64,000 nucleotides of DNA. It comes from Catellatospora paridis. GTDB lineage: Bacteria > Actinomycetota > Actinomycetes > Mycobacteriales > Micromonosporaceae. The translations under genes were made by a program, and so were the position numbers. Below are positions 35,452 through 42,782 of this stretch, one piece after another (position 1 is the stretch's first letter; every line of letters starts with the position of its first letter). The notes below the pieces were generated by a model. That model ran no database searches and had not been told where the DNA came from. It was given only the letters and a program-made list of their open reading frames with translations. The stretch lies in the NCBI RefSeq assembly GCF_009720365.1, contig NZ_WBZD01000016.1, forward strand, positions 310,001 to 374,000. Reading direction: 5' to 3'.

Positions 35452-35536
35452 GCTGTTTCCGGCGTTCGCCCTGATCAGGGGCGCATTCGGCGATAACGTG
35501 AAGGGGCTTCGTCCGTTTCGCACGAAGGTGGGTGCT

Positions 35537-35950
35537 ATGTCGACCGTGGCGAAAGCGACCGAGCGCATCGGCTCGGGCTGGCTGTCCTTCGCCGGCCTGC
35601 TCATTCTGCTACTGGGGGTGTTCAACGTGGTGGAGGGCATCTTTGCGATCGCCAACGACCGGTATGCCGCGTACGCCACGTCGACCCAGGGCGAGCTGTA
35701 CCTGTTCAACCTGCACACCTGGGGCTGGCTGCACGTCCTGCTGGGCGCGGTGCTGATCGCCGTCGGCGCGGGCATCTGGTCCGGCAAGGAGTGGGCCCGC
35801 GGCGCGGGCATCGGCCTGGCCGGCGCGACCGCCCTGCTCCAGATGCTCTACCTGCCGGTTTACCCGTTCTGGTCGCTGATCAACATCGCGCTCTGCATCC
35901 TGGTCATCTACGCCCTGGTGGTGCCCCCGCGCGGCAGCACCGCCGACTGA
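35537..35950 (+). CDS. Small four-helix membrane protein (DUF7144-like)
   Basis: 137 residues from the ATG at 35537 (AGGTGG upstream); thirteen upstream in-frame codons lack a site and are excluded. Four membrane segments. Conserved look: WLSFAGLLILLLGVFNVVEGIFAI, NLHTWGWLHVLLGAVLIAVGAGI, YPFWSLINIALCILVIYALV. Common in actinobacteria, often near stress genes; function unknown. A perfect 18-bp hairpin lies 30 bp downstream. Confidence 0.8.
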   Translation: MSTVAKATERIGSGWLSFAGLLILLLGVFNVVEGIFAIANDRYAAYATSTQGELYLFNLHTWGWLHVLLGAVLIAVGAGIWSGKEWARGAGIGLAGATALLQMLYLPVYPFWSLINIALCILVIYALVVPPRGSTAD

Positions 35951-35980
35951 CCCGCTTCGCCGCGGCGGAGTCACCCCGAT

Positions 35981-36041
35981 GATCGCTGTCCGGTGTCAGA
36001 ATCTGGGGTCCGACCGCAGATCATGACACCGGACAGCGATC
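35981..36041. terminator. Perfect 18-bp hairpin between convergent genes
   Basis: Arms GATCGCTGTCCGGTGTCA (35981-35998) and 36024-36041 are exact complements. The 25-nt loop has an inner ATCTG/CAGAT pairing, so the structure is a long broken stem. It fills the gap between the small membrane protein and the S15-like hydrolase, ending 5 bp before the latter's stop. It probably terminates both transcripts. Confidence 0.75.
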
Positions 36042-36046
36042 TCCCC

Positions 36047-37612
36047 TCAGCGCACCGGCACATCCACCCAGGACTGGCCCGAGAACAGCACCGAGCCCAG
36101 CCAGCCGTTCTCGTCCAGGTAGAGGCCGTCATGGCCGTCGACCACCAGCGCGAGCCGGTGCCCGGCGGGCAGGTCCCAGCTCGTCGCGGGCAGCGCGATG
36201 TCGACCGTGCGGGCGGTGTTCGCGGTGGCGTTCAGCCACGACACGGGCGCGTGGGTGATCAGCTTGCCGGTGCCGGCCCAGTCGACGTCGTAGAGGTACG
36301 CCACGATGGTGCCGCTGCGCTCGGTCGGGGTGAACCGGGCGTGCACGGTCGCGCTGCCGCGGATGCGCACCGTGCTGGTCGCCTCGTCGCCGATCCACAC
36401 CGCGCCGTTGTCCCGGTCCACCGCGGGCAGCCAGGCCGTCGGCGGGATGCCGGTCAGCGCCTGCAGCCCGTTGGACAGCAGCACGATGCCGCCCGCGGCG
36501 ACCGTGTCGTCGTTGAACCAGGTCCGCCGCGACCAGCCGGTGGTCGCCGTGCCGCCGAGCTTGCCGGTGCCGGTCAGCCAGTTGACCTCGCCGAGGCCGT
36601 AGCGACTGGTCGAGGTGGCGGTCGCGGCCCAGTTCGGGTACGACTCCACCGCCCCGCCGGTCAGCGAGCGCAGCACCACCGGCGGCTCGGCGTCGATGCC
36701 GTTGGCGATGCCCGACAGAAACCGGTCGAACCAGCGCCGCACCGAGGTCCACACGTGGTTGTCCAGCCCGATCAGGCCGGTCAGCTCCGGGATGGCGTGG
36801 TCGCCGGGCGCGAACTCCAGCCGCTTCGGCCCGGCCAGCGCGCCGTAGAAGTCGACCAGCTGGTTCGGCGGGAAGATGGTGTCGCCGTACCCGTTGGCCA
36901 GCAGCACCGCCGGGCGGTTGGCGTTGATGCCGGACAGGTAGGTGCCCGCCGAGCGGAGCCGGGCGAACTCCTTGACCCCCGCGATGTTCCGGTTGGCGTA
37001 GAAGTCGCCGATGATCGCGTCGAACTCGTCGCTGGTGTCGCCGAGCAGCGCCGCCGAGCCGACCAGTAGGGCCGAGGACTGCAGCCGCCGGGTGTCCCCG
37101 CCGTACAGCGAGGCGACCAGGTCGCTCCAGCCCGACAGGGCGGCCACGGCCCGGATCCGGGCGTCGTGGCCGGACGCGATCAGGCTGATGCCGGCCCCGT
37201 AGGAGACGCCGGCCATGCCGATGCGGGACGGGTCGGCGGTGGTGTTCGCGACGAGCCAGTCGAGGACGCGGGAGACGTCGGCGATGTCCTTCGGGCCGGC
37301 GGTGTCGATCTCGCCACCGGAGGCCCACCAGCCGCGTGGGGTGTACGACAGCACGGTGTAGCCGCCCTGGGCCAGGGCGGCGGCCTGGGCGATGTACTCC
37401 AGGTCGTTGAGGGACCAGCTGGCCGGGAAGACGACGGCCGGGTGCCGGCCGGGGCTCGTCGGCTCGATGACGTTGGCCTTGAGCACCGTCCCGTCGAGGG
37501 CGGTGACGTCGATGAAGCGGAAGCCGGTGGTCGGGGCGGCGGCCTGGGCGGGGGCGGGCCAGGTGACGAGCGCCAGCACGACCACCGTCAGGAGGGATAG
37601 GGATCTCCTCAC
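36047..37612 (-). CDS. Secreted S15/CocE-like alpha/beta hydrolase
   Basis: 521 residues from the GTG at 37612, which has GAGG six bases upstream; a GTG four codons earlier has none. Signal peptide to about residue 26 (PAPAQAA). The alpha/beta-hydrolase part has nucleophile Ser in GVSYGAG, acid Asp in NGYGDTIFPPNQ and His in PGDHAIPE. A C-terminal jelly-roll domain (VDWAGTGKLITHAPVSWLN, LVVDGHDGLY) is the X-Pro dipeptidyl-peptidase/cocaine-esterase module. It could act as an exported Xaa-Pro peptidase or esterase. A GTTACC-GAGA-GGTAAC palindrome lies about 38 bp upstream. Confidence 0.87.
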   Translation of the reverse strand: MRRSLSLLTVVVLALVTWPAPAQAAAPTTGFRFIDVTALDGTVLKANVIEPTSPGRHPAVVFPASWSLNDLEYIAQAAALAQGGYTVLSYTPRGWWASGGEIDTAGPKDIADVSRVLDWLVANTTADPSRIGMAGVSYGAGISLIASGHDARIRAVAALSGWSDLVASLYGGDTRRLQSSALLVGSAALLGDTSDEFDAIIGDFYANRNIAGVKEFARLRSAGTYLSGINANRPAVLLANGYGDTIFPPNQLVDFYGALAGPKRLEFAPGDHAIPELTGLIGLDNHVWTSVRRWFDRFLSGIANGIDAEPPVVLRSLTGGAVESYPNWAATATSTSRYGLGEVNWLTGTGKLGGTATTGWSRRTWFNDDTVAAGGIVLLSNGLQALTGIPPTAWLPAVDRDNGAVWIGDEATSTVRIRGSATVHARFTPTERSGTIVAYLYDVDWAGTGKLITHAPVSWLNATANTARTVDIALPATSWDLPAGHRLALVVDGHDGLYLDENGWLGSVLFSGQSWVDVPVR

Positions 37613-37649
37613 GGCGGACCTCACGGGGTGTCGGCCTTGCTTCGAAAAA

Positions 37650-37665
37650 GTTACCGAGAGGTAAC
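37650..37665. promoter_or_regulatory. Perfect palindrome GTTACCGAGAGGTAAC upstream of the S15-like hydrolase
   Basis: Six-base arms around a 4-nt spacer, 38 bp before the chosen start, in the A/T-richest part of this gap. Position and symmetry fit a dimeric repressor or activator site. No regulator gene is adjacent, so the factor is unknown. Confidence 0.45.
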
Positions 37666-37710
37666 CACGCCGTGAGCTAGATCACAATACCCGTGGGTAG
37701 CTTTTCATGG

Positions 37711-37767
37711 ACGTTGGCCTATCTGGATGAGTTCGATCGCCGAAAACTCATCCAGATAGGCCAACGT
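37711..37767. repeat. Perfect 23-bp hairpin, copy 1 of a paired element
   Basis: Arms 37711-37733 and 37745-37767 are exact complements with an 11-nt loop. The right arm is identical over 23 bp to 40999-41021 of a second hairpin 3.2 kb away. It lies downstream of the FabG-like gene (minus strand) and upstream of the S15-like hydrolase. It could terminate the reductase transcript; no T-run. Confidence 0.85.
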
Positions 37768-37809
37768 TTATGTCAAACGGGGTGCGGCGCGCGGGGTCGC
37801 CGGGGCCGG

Positions 37810-38568
37810 TCAGCCGCGGGGGCCGCCCGCGACGTAGATGACCTGGCCGGTGACGAAGCCGGCACCCTCGCTGACCAGGTACGAGATCGCGTGCGCGACG
37901 TCGGCGGGAGTGCCGACCCGGCGCACCGGGGTCTCCGCCGCCCGCGCGGCCTGGAACGCCTCGAAGTCGACGCCGACGCGCGCCGCGGTGGCGGCGGTCA
38001 TCTCGGTGACGATGAAGCCCGGCGCGACCGCGTTGGCGGTGATGCCGAACGGGCCCAGCTCGATGGCCAGGGTCTTGGTGAAGCCCTGCAGGCCGGCCTT
38101 GGCGGCGGCGTAGTTCGCCTGGCCGCGGTTGCCCAGCGCCGAGGTGCTCGACAGGGACACGATCCGGCCGTACTTCTGCTCGACCATGTGCTTCTGCACG
38201 GCCCGGCTGCACAGGAACGCGCCGCGCAGGTGCACCGACATGACGGTGTCCCAGTCGCTGTCGCTCATCTTGAACAGCAGGTTGTCGCGCAGCACGCCGG
38301 CGTTGTTGACCAGCGCCGACGGTGCGCCGAGGGTGGCCGCGACGTGCGCCACGGCGGCGTCCACGGCGGCGGAATCGGAGACGTCCGCGCCGACCGCGAT
38401 GGCCCGGCCGCCGGCCTTGGTGATCGCGGTGACGGTGTCGGCGCAGTTGTCCTCGGTGAGGTCGACGGCGGCGACGGCGAACCCGTCGGCGGCGAGCCGC
38501 TGGGCGGTGGCCGCACCGATGCCCCGGGCCGCGCCGGTGACGATCGCTACTCTCTGGCTGTCAGTCAT
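37810..38568 (-). CDS. FabG-like short-chain dehydrogenase/reductase
   Basis: 252 residues from the second Met (MTDSQRVAIVTGAARGIG). NADP(H)-binding TGAARGIG at 11-18, NNAG at 88-91, catalytic Ser140/141, Tyr153 and Lys157 (ANYAAAKAG) and C-terminal VTGQVIYVAGG. It has the size and motifs of 3-oxoacyl-[ACP] reductases, but single FabG-like genes away from fatty acid clusters often reduce other ketones. It stands alone, divergent from the arginine unit across 327 bp. Confidence 0.88.
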   Translation of the reverse strand: MTDSQRVAIVTGAARGIGAATAQRLAADGFAVAAVDLTEDNCADTVTAITKAGGRAIAVGADVSDSAAVDAAVAHVAATLGAPSALVNNAGVLRDNLLFKMSDSDWDTVMSVHLRGAFLCSRAVQKHMVEQKYGRIVSLSSTSALGNRGQANYAAAKAGLQGFTKTLAIELGPFGITANAVAPGFIVTEMTAATAARVGVDFEAFQAARAAETPVRRVGTPADVAHAISYLVSEGAGFVTGQVIYVAGGPRG

Positions 38569-38895
38569 GCGCCGCACTTTAACGACAGTTCAGCGCCCCG
38601 CAGAACACGCCCCGCGCAGCCGCGCGTGCGGCGGGCGCGCCGCGCAAGGTCATCGGACTTGCCAGGCACCTGTGCGTATCTTGAGCCGCTTTCGCCCACC
38701 TGCCGGGCAAGTCGGGCGATCATGGCGGCGCGCTACGGTCGGAGGGCGGGCGGGGCGGCCACGGGTCGCGGAAAGCGCCTGCCGGGGTTGACGCAACGGA
38801 TCGTTGGTCGACAGGGTGAACTACGCAAGAAACCAAGGTCATAAGCATGAGCGAATGATGGTTATGCTGCGATCTTCCCCTCTAGCGTTAGGGCC
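38569..38895. other. 327-bp divergent intergenic region
   Basis: Shared upstream region of the FabG-like gene and the arginine unit. It holds the CGGACTTGCC hairpin repeat (38654-38714) and, nearer the arginine unit, an A/T-richer stretch (38821-38880) with TATGCT at 38863-38868 as a possible -10 box. No convincing coding frame: third-position G/C bias breaks down across it. Confidence 0.6.
38654..38714. repeat. Hairpin with CGGACTTGCC arms, copy B
   Basis: Arms CGGACTTGCCAGGCA (38654-38668) and 38700-38714 pair with two mismatches. The loop carries TGTGCGTATCTTG (38671-38683), the exact complement of CAAGATACGCACA at 16925-16937 in copy A. Here the element sits in a divergent promoter region, so it cannot be a simple terminator. 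Confidence 0.7.
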
Positions 38896-39705
38896 ATGCA
38901 GAAGCGCTTTCTGATGTGCCGGCCCACCCACTTCGCCGTCACCTACAAGATCAACCCCTGGATGGACCCCGCCGCGCCGTACGACACCACTCTGGCCATC
39001 AGCCAGTGGGAGAGCCTCAAGGCCACGTACGAGAACCTGGGACATCAGATCGAGCTCATCGACCCCATCGCGGGCCTGCCCGACATGGTCTTCGCCGCCA
39101 ACGGCGGCACGGTGATCGACGGCAAGATGTTCACGGCGCAGTTCCGGCACGCCGAGCGCGCCGACGAGGGCCCGGCCTACCGCGACTGGGCCGAGCGCGC
39201 CGGCTACGAGGTGCACGACGCCAAGCACGTCAACGAGGGCGAGGGCGACATCCTGCTCGCGGGCGACTACGTGCTCGCGGGCACCGGTTTCCGCACCGCG
39301 CACGCGTCGCACGCCGAGGTGCAAGAGATCTTCGGCCGCCCCGTGATCACACTCCAGCTCGTGGACCCGCGCTTCTACCACCTCGACACCGCGCTCGCGG
39401 TGCTGACGACCGGCGCCGACGGCAAGCCGGCCAACATCGCGTACCTGCCCGAGGCGTTCTCGCCCGGCAGCCAGAATGTGCTGCGTCAGCTGTTCCCGAA
39501 CGCCGTCATCGCTAACATCGAGGATGCGGAGGTGCTGGGACTCAACGCGGTCAGCGACGGCGAGAACGTCGTGGTGCCGGTCCAGGCCACCCACCTCGCG
39601 GAGGAGTTGCGCAAGGCCGGCTACGAGCCGATCGGAGTCGACGTCTCCGAGCTGCGACTGGCCGGTGGTGGACCCAAGTGCTGCACCCTGGAGCTACGGT
39701 CATGA
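38896..39705 (+). CDS. Guanidino-group hydrolase: probable arginine dihydrolase (ArgZ/DDAH-like)
   Basis: 269 residues, a complete single pentein fold. Catalytic residues: His162 (RFYHLDTA), nearby Asp164 and nucleophile Cys262 (GGGPKCCTLE). Two asparagines, Asn20 (YKINPWMD) and Asn69 (DMVFAANGG), are 49 residues apart, the same spacing as Asn22 and Asn71 that I recall as the substrate-handling residues of cyanobacterial arginine dihydrolase ArgZ. That enzyme turns arginine into ornithine, CO2 and two NH3. The alternative is dimethylarginine dimethylaminohydrolase. The next gene, overlapping by ATGA, is ornithine aminotransferase, which favours ornithine as product. Confidence 0.85.
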   Translation: MQKRFLMCRPTHFAVTYKINPWMDPAAPYDTTLAISQWESLKATYENLGHQIELIDPIAGLPDMVFAANGGTVIDGKMFTAQFRHAERADEGPAYRDWAERAGYEVHDAKHVNEGEGDILLAGDYVLAGTGFRTAHASHAEVQEIFGRPVITLQLVDPRFYHLDTALAVLTTGADGKPANIAYLPEAFSPGSQNVLRQLFPNAVIANIEDAEVLGLNAVSDGENVVVPVQATHLAEELRKAGYEPIGVDVSELRLAGGGPKCCTLELRS

Positions 39706-40922
39706 ACTCGATCGTCGACAGCCGTACGCCGTCTGCGGTAGACGAGGCGGAGCGGTACACGGCGCACAACTACCATCCGCTGCCGGTCGTCATCACCGAG
39801 GCCGAGGGCTGCTGGGTGACCGACGTGGACGGACGGCGCTACCTGGACTTCCTGTCCGGATACTCGGCGCTGAACTTCGGCCACCGGCACCCGGCGCTGA
39901 TCGCCGCCGCGCACGCCCAGCTGGACCGGCTCACGCTGACCAGCCGCGCGTTCATCCACGACCAGTTCGCCGAGTTCTGCCACCGGCTGTCCGAGCTGAC
40001 CGGCCAGGACCTGGTGCTGCCGATGAACACCGGGGCGGAGGCCGTGGAGACCGCGGTCAAGGTGGCCCGCAAGTGGGGCTACCAGGTCAAGGGCGTGCCG
40101 GACGGTCAGGCGAAGATCATCGTGGCGGCGGACAACTTCCACGGCCGCACCACCACGATCATCAGCTTCTCCACCGACGAGGACGCGCGGGCCGACTTCG
40201 GGCCGTACACCCCGGGCTTCGAGATCGTCGCGTACGGCGACCTGGAGGCGCTGGCCGAGGCGATCGACGACTACACCGTCGCGGTGCTGCTGGAGCCGAT
40301 CCAGGGCGAGGCCGGCGTGCTGGTCCCGCCGGACGGCTACCTGTCGGGCGTACGTGCCCTGTGCAGCAGCCGCAACGTGCTGTTCCTGGCCGACGAGATC
40401 CAGAGCGGGCTGGCCCGCACCGGGCGCACGTTCGCCGTGGACCACGAGGACGTCAAGCCCGACATGCACATCATGGGCAAGGCGCTGGGCGGCGGCATCG
40501 TGCCCGTCTCCGCGGTCGCCGCCAGCCGCGAGGTGCTCGGCGTGCTCAAGCCCGGCCAGCACGGCTCGACGTTCGGCGGCAACCCGCTGTCCTGCGCGGT
40601 CGGCATCGAGGTCATCAAGCTGCTGGAGACCGGCGAGTACCAGCGCCGCTCGGCCGAACTCGGCGCGATGCTGCACGAGCAGCTGCGCGCGCTGATGGGC
40701 CGGGGCGTCACCGCGGTGCGCGGCCGCGGCCTGTGGGCCGGCGTCGACATCGACCCGGGCGTGATGACCGGACGCCAGGCCTCCGAGAAGCTGATGGCCC
40801 GCGGCATGCTCGCCAAGGACACCCACGGCACCACGATCCGCCTGGCCCCGCCCCTGGTCATCGAGGAAGACGAGATCACCTGGGCGGTCCGCCAACTCGC
40901 CGAGGTCATCGGCGCCGCCTGA
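39702..40922 (+). CDS. rocD: Ornithine aminotransferase
   Basis: 406 residues from the ATG overlapping the previous stop (ATGA). Class III PLP aminotransferase with GAEAVETAVKVARKWGY, the cofactor Asp in LFLADEIQSGLARTG and the Schiff-base Lys in HIMGKALGGG. The sequence around ALNFGHRHP, FHGRTTTIISFSTD and STFGGNPLSCAV is characteristic of ornithine-oxo-acid transaminases. It converts ornithine and 2-oxoglutarate to glutamate semialdehyde and glutamate. With the preceding enzyme it forms a two-step arginine-to-glutamate-semialdehyde route. Confidence 0.93.
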   Translation: MNSIVDSRTPSAVDEAERYTAHNYHPLPVVITEAEGCWVTDVDGRRYLDFLSGYSALNFGHRHPALIAAAHAQLDRLTLTSRAFIHDQFAEFCHRLSELTGQDLVLPMNTGAEAVETAVKVARKWGYQVKGVPDGQAKIIVAADNFHGRTTTIISFSTDEDARADFGPYTPGFEIVAYGDLEALAEAIDDYTVAVLLEPIQGEAGVLVPPDGYLSGVRALCSSRNVLFLADEIQSGLARTGRTFAVDHEDVKPDMHIMGKALGGGIVPVSAVAASREVLGVLKPGQHGSTFGGNPLSCAVGIEVIKLLETGEYQRRSAELGAMLHEQLRALMGRGVTAVRGRGLWAGVDIDPGVMTGRQASEKLMARGMLAKDTHGTTIRLAPPLVIEEDEITWAVRQLAEVIGAA

Positions 40923-40962
40923 CCGCCCGACCGTTCCACCGGCCCCACCCGCTTCACGCATA

Positions 40963-41023
40963 GACGTTGGCCTATCTAGATGACTGTTCGTTGATCGAAC
41001 TCATCCAGATAGGCCAACGTCTG
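40963..41023. repeat. 22-bp hairpin, copy 2 of a paired element
   Basis: Arms 40963-40984 and 41002-41023 pair with one mismatch; loop 17 nt. The right arm matches copy 1 (37745-37767) exactly over 23 bp, while the left arm has diverged near the loop. It lies between the convergent ends of rocD and the FHA protein gene, where it can serve as a bidirectional terminator. Confidence 0.85.
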
Positions 41024-41061
41024 TTGAAGAGCGGTCGCCGCGCCGTCGCGGACTCCCCCGG

Positions 41062-42114
41062 TCAGTAGCCGGGACGGAAGGTCATGGTGGGGGCGTCGGA
41101 CATGACGGAGGCGGAGTCGAGGGGGCGGCTGCTGGCCAGCGCGCCGATGCGGCCGATCTCGACGCCCGGGAACAACTCGACGATGTCGGACACCCCGAGC
41201 TGGCGCGTCGCACCCCGACTGAGCTGCAGCTCCCCGTCGGCGGCACCGCCCAGGCGGACCAGGGTGCCGTTCATGCTCAGGTCCGTGACCGAGACCCCCT
41301 GCGGGCTCAGTGCGACCGACACATGCGCCCGGCTGACCTTGGCCCGCGCGTCCTCGCTCAGCCACGGGCCGAGCTGGATGCCGACCTGGCCCTGGCCGCC
41401 GTCGGGGGCGCGGCCGACGACCACGGGCCCGGCGGCGGTCACCACGAACCGGGTCCGGATCACGCCGTCGACGCGTACCGCCAGCACCTGTTGCGGCGGG
41501 CGCGGCCCGGAGTCGCCCAGCGGGGCGTCGTGCCGGGGGCAGATCGGCTGGCCGTTGCGCAGCCGCGGCACGGGCTGGCCGCTGCCGCGGCGGGCCGGGC
41601 CGAAGTTGGCGCAGTCCGGGTCGGGGCAGTGCCACCAGCGCGCGGTGAGCTGGCGACCGACCGGCGACGGGCCGGTCGGCACCGGTCCGCGCGGCTGCAG
41701 CACGACCCCGCCCGCGCCGGGCAGCGGCGACCACACCGCGGGCAGCACCCGCGAGACGATCGGCAGGCCGGTCAGTTCGGAGACCTCCACGACCCGCGCG
41801 GCCGCGCCGACCACGACCTCGACGACACCGTCGTCGCCCCAGCGGCGCATGACCATCCGCTCGTTGGAGGTCAGGTCCTGGTTGGAGAGCAGGGACTTGT
41901 CGACGATGCAGTACGCCGAGACGTGCTCCTCGCCGACCTGGCGGGCGAGCCCGTCGACCACCATGCCGAGCCGGACCAGGTTGGCGGGGCGACCGCCGTC
42001 CAGGTCGGCGCAATAGATCAATTCAGCCACGTCGAGCACCCCTGCGGCCAGAGCCGGGTCGGTGCCCAGCCGCCGCTCGATCGCATCCAGCACATGACTG
42101 ACCTCGAACCTCAT
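41062..42114 (-). CDS. FHA-domain protein with zinc-ribbon
   Basis: 350 residues from the ATG at 42114. The first 130 residues are a conserved but unnamed domain (VSHVLDAIERRLGTDPALAAGVLDVAELI). A zinc-ribbon-like C-x4-C...C-x2-H cluster (WHCPDPDCANFG...ICPRHD) follows at about 170-205. The C-terminal part is an FHA domain with VVVGRAPD, SRAHVSV and VTDLSMNGT, the residues that bind phosphothreonine. It probably couples Ser/Thr kinase signalling to an unknown partner. Last gene of a minus-strand run that starts at 49062. Confidence 0.85.
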   Translation of the reverse strand: MRFEVSHVLDAIERRLGTDPALAAGVLDVAELIYCADLDGGRPANLVRLGMVVDGLARQVGEEHVSAYCIVDKSLLSNQDLTSNERMVMRRWGDDGVVEVVVGAAARVVEVSELTGLPIVSRVLPAVWSPLPGAGGVVLQPRGPVPTGPSPVGRQLTARWWHCPDPDCANFGPARRGSGQPVPRLRNGQPICPRHDAPLGDSGPRPPQQVLAVRVDGVIRTRFVVTAAGPVVVGRAPDGGQGQVGIQLGPWLSEDARAKVSRAHVSVALSPQGVSVTDLSMNGTLVRLGGAADGELQLSRGATRQLGVSDIVELFPGVEIGRIGALASSRPLDSASVMSDAPTMTFRPGY

Positions 42115-42183
42115 AGTCAGAGACCCTAGGTTCGGTGCGCGACCTGCCGCAACCCGCAAACGTCCAGCGTCACAGCCCGCCGT

Positions 42184-42720
42184 CTATGCGCCGAAGCCCC
42201 GCGGGCGGCGTGGCGGCTCGCTCCCACCGGTGGTCGCGGGCGGCTCGCCGGGATCAGCAGGGCCGCCGGCACCCGCGGGCGGCGTGACCGGGGCGGTCGG
42301 AGCGGCGGTCGGACCGGTCCACGGAGCGGTCGCGTCACCGGCCGGCGCGTCGTGCGCGTGGGCGGCGTCGAGCACCCTGGTCTTCTCCTCGGCGAACTCC
42401 GCGTCGGTCAGCTTGCCCCGGTCGTGCAGGTCGGACAGCAGTTTGAGCTGTTGCGCCGAGTCGTTCGGCGAGTACTTCTCCACGAACTCGCGGCTGGCCC
42501 GATCCATCGCCCGGCGCTCCTGGGCGGTGGCCCCGGGCTGCCGGAAGATCAGGTAGATCAGCGTGCCGAGGAACGGCAGCAGGACGACGACCACGATCCA
42601 CAGCGCCTTGAGCCAGCCGGAGAGATCGTCGCGGCGGAAGATGTCCACGATCGCGAAGCCCCAGATGAGCAGCAGCGGAATGAAGATCAGCAACAGCCAG
42701 AAGACGTCCCAGAAGTCCAT
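42184..42720 (-). CDS. Membrane protein with phospholipase-D-nuclease N-terminal-type helices and SHOCT domain
   Basis: 178 residues from the ATG at 42720. Two membrane helices (MDFWDVFWLLLIFIPLLLIWG and LWIVVVVLLPFLGTLIYLIF) resemble the PLDc_N module. A SHOCT motif follows (LKLLSDLHDRGKLTDAEFAEEK), then a Pro/Ala/Gly-rich tail. SHOCT is a short oligomerisation module. A second SHOCT protein lies in the same run (48186-48620), suggesting that the gene set encodes a membrane assembly. Function unknown. Confidence 0.82.
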   Translation of the reverse strand: MDFWDVFWLLLIFIPLLLIWGFAIVDIFRRDDLSGWLKALWIVVVVLLPFLGTLIYLIFRQPGATAQERRAMDRASREFVEKYSPNDSAQQLKLLSDLHDRGKLTDAEFAEEKTRVLDAAHAHDAPAGDATAPWTGPTAAPTAPVTPPAGAGGPADPGEPPATTGGSEPPRRPRGFGA

Positions 42721-42782
42721 CTTCCCCCCTAATGTGGCACTCTCCCCCATTCTTGCGGGCAGAACGCCTCAGCGGGAGGGAG

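Noticed and set aside
32770-35811. A 1013-codon minus-strand frame rich in GDGPGEP-like repeats
   Set aside because: The repeats are the complement of the real 21-bp coding repeats; the + strand genes have family matches.
37711-41023. Insertion sequence ends
   Set aside because: No transposase gene between the repeats and no target duplication seen; the repeats are each internally palindromic rather than simple terminal inverted repeats.
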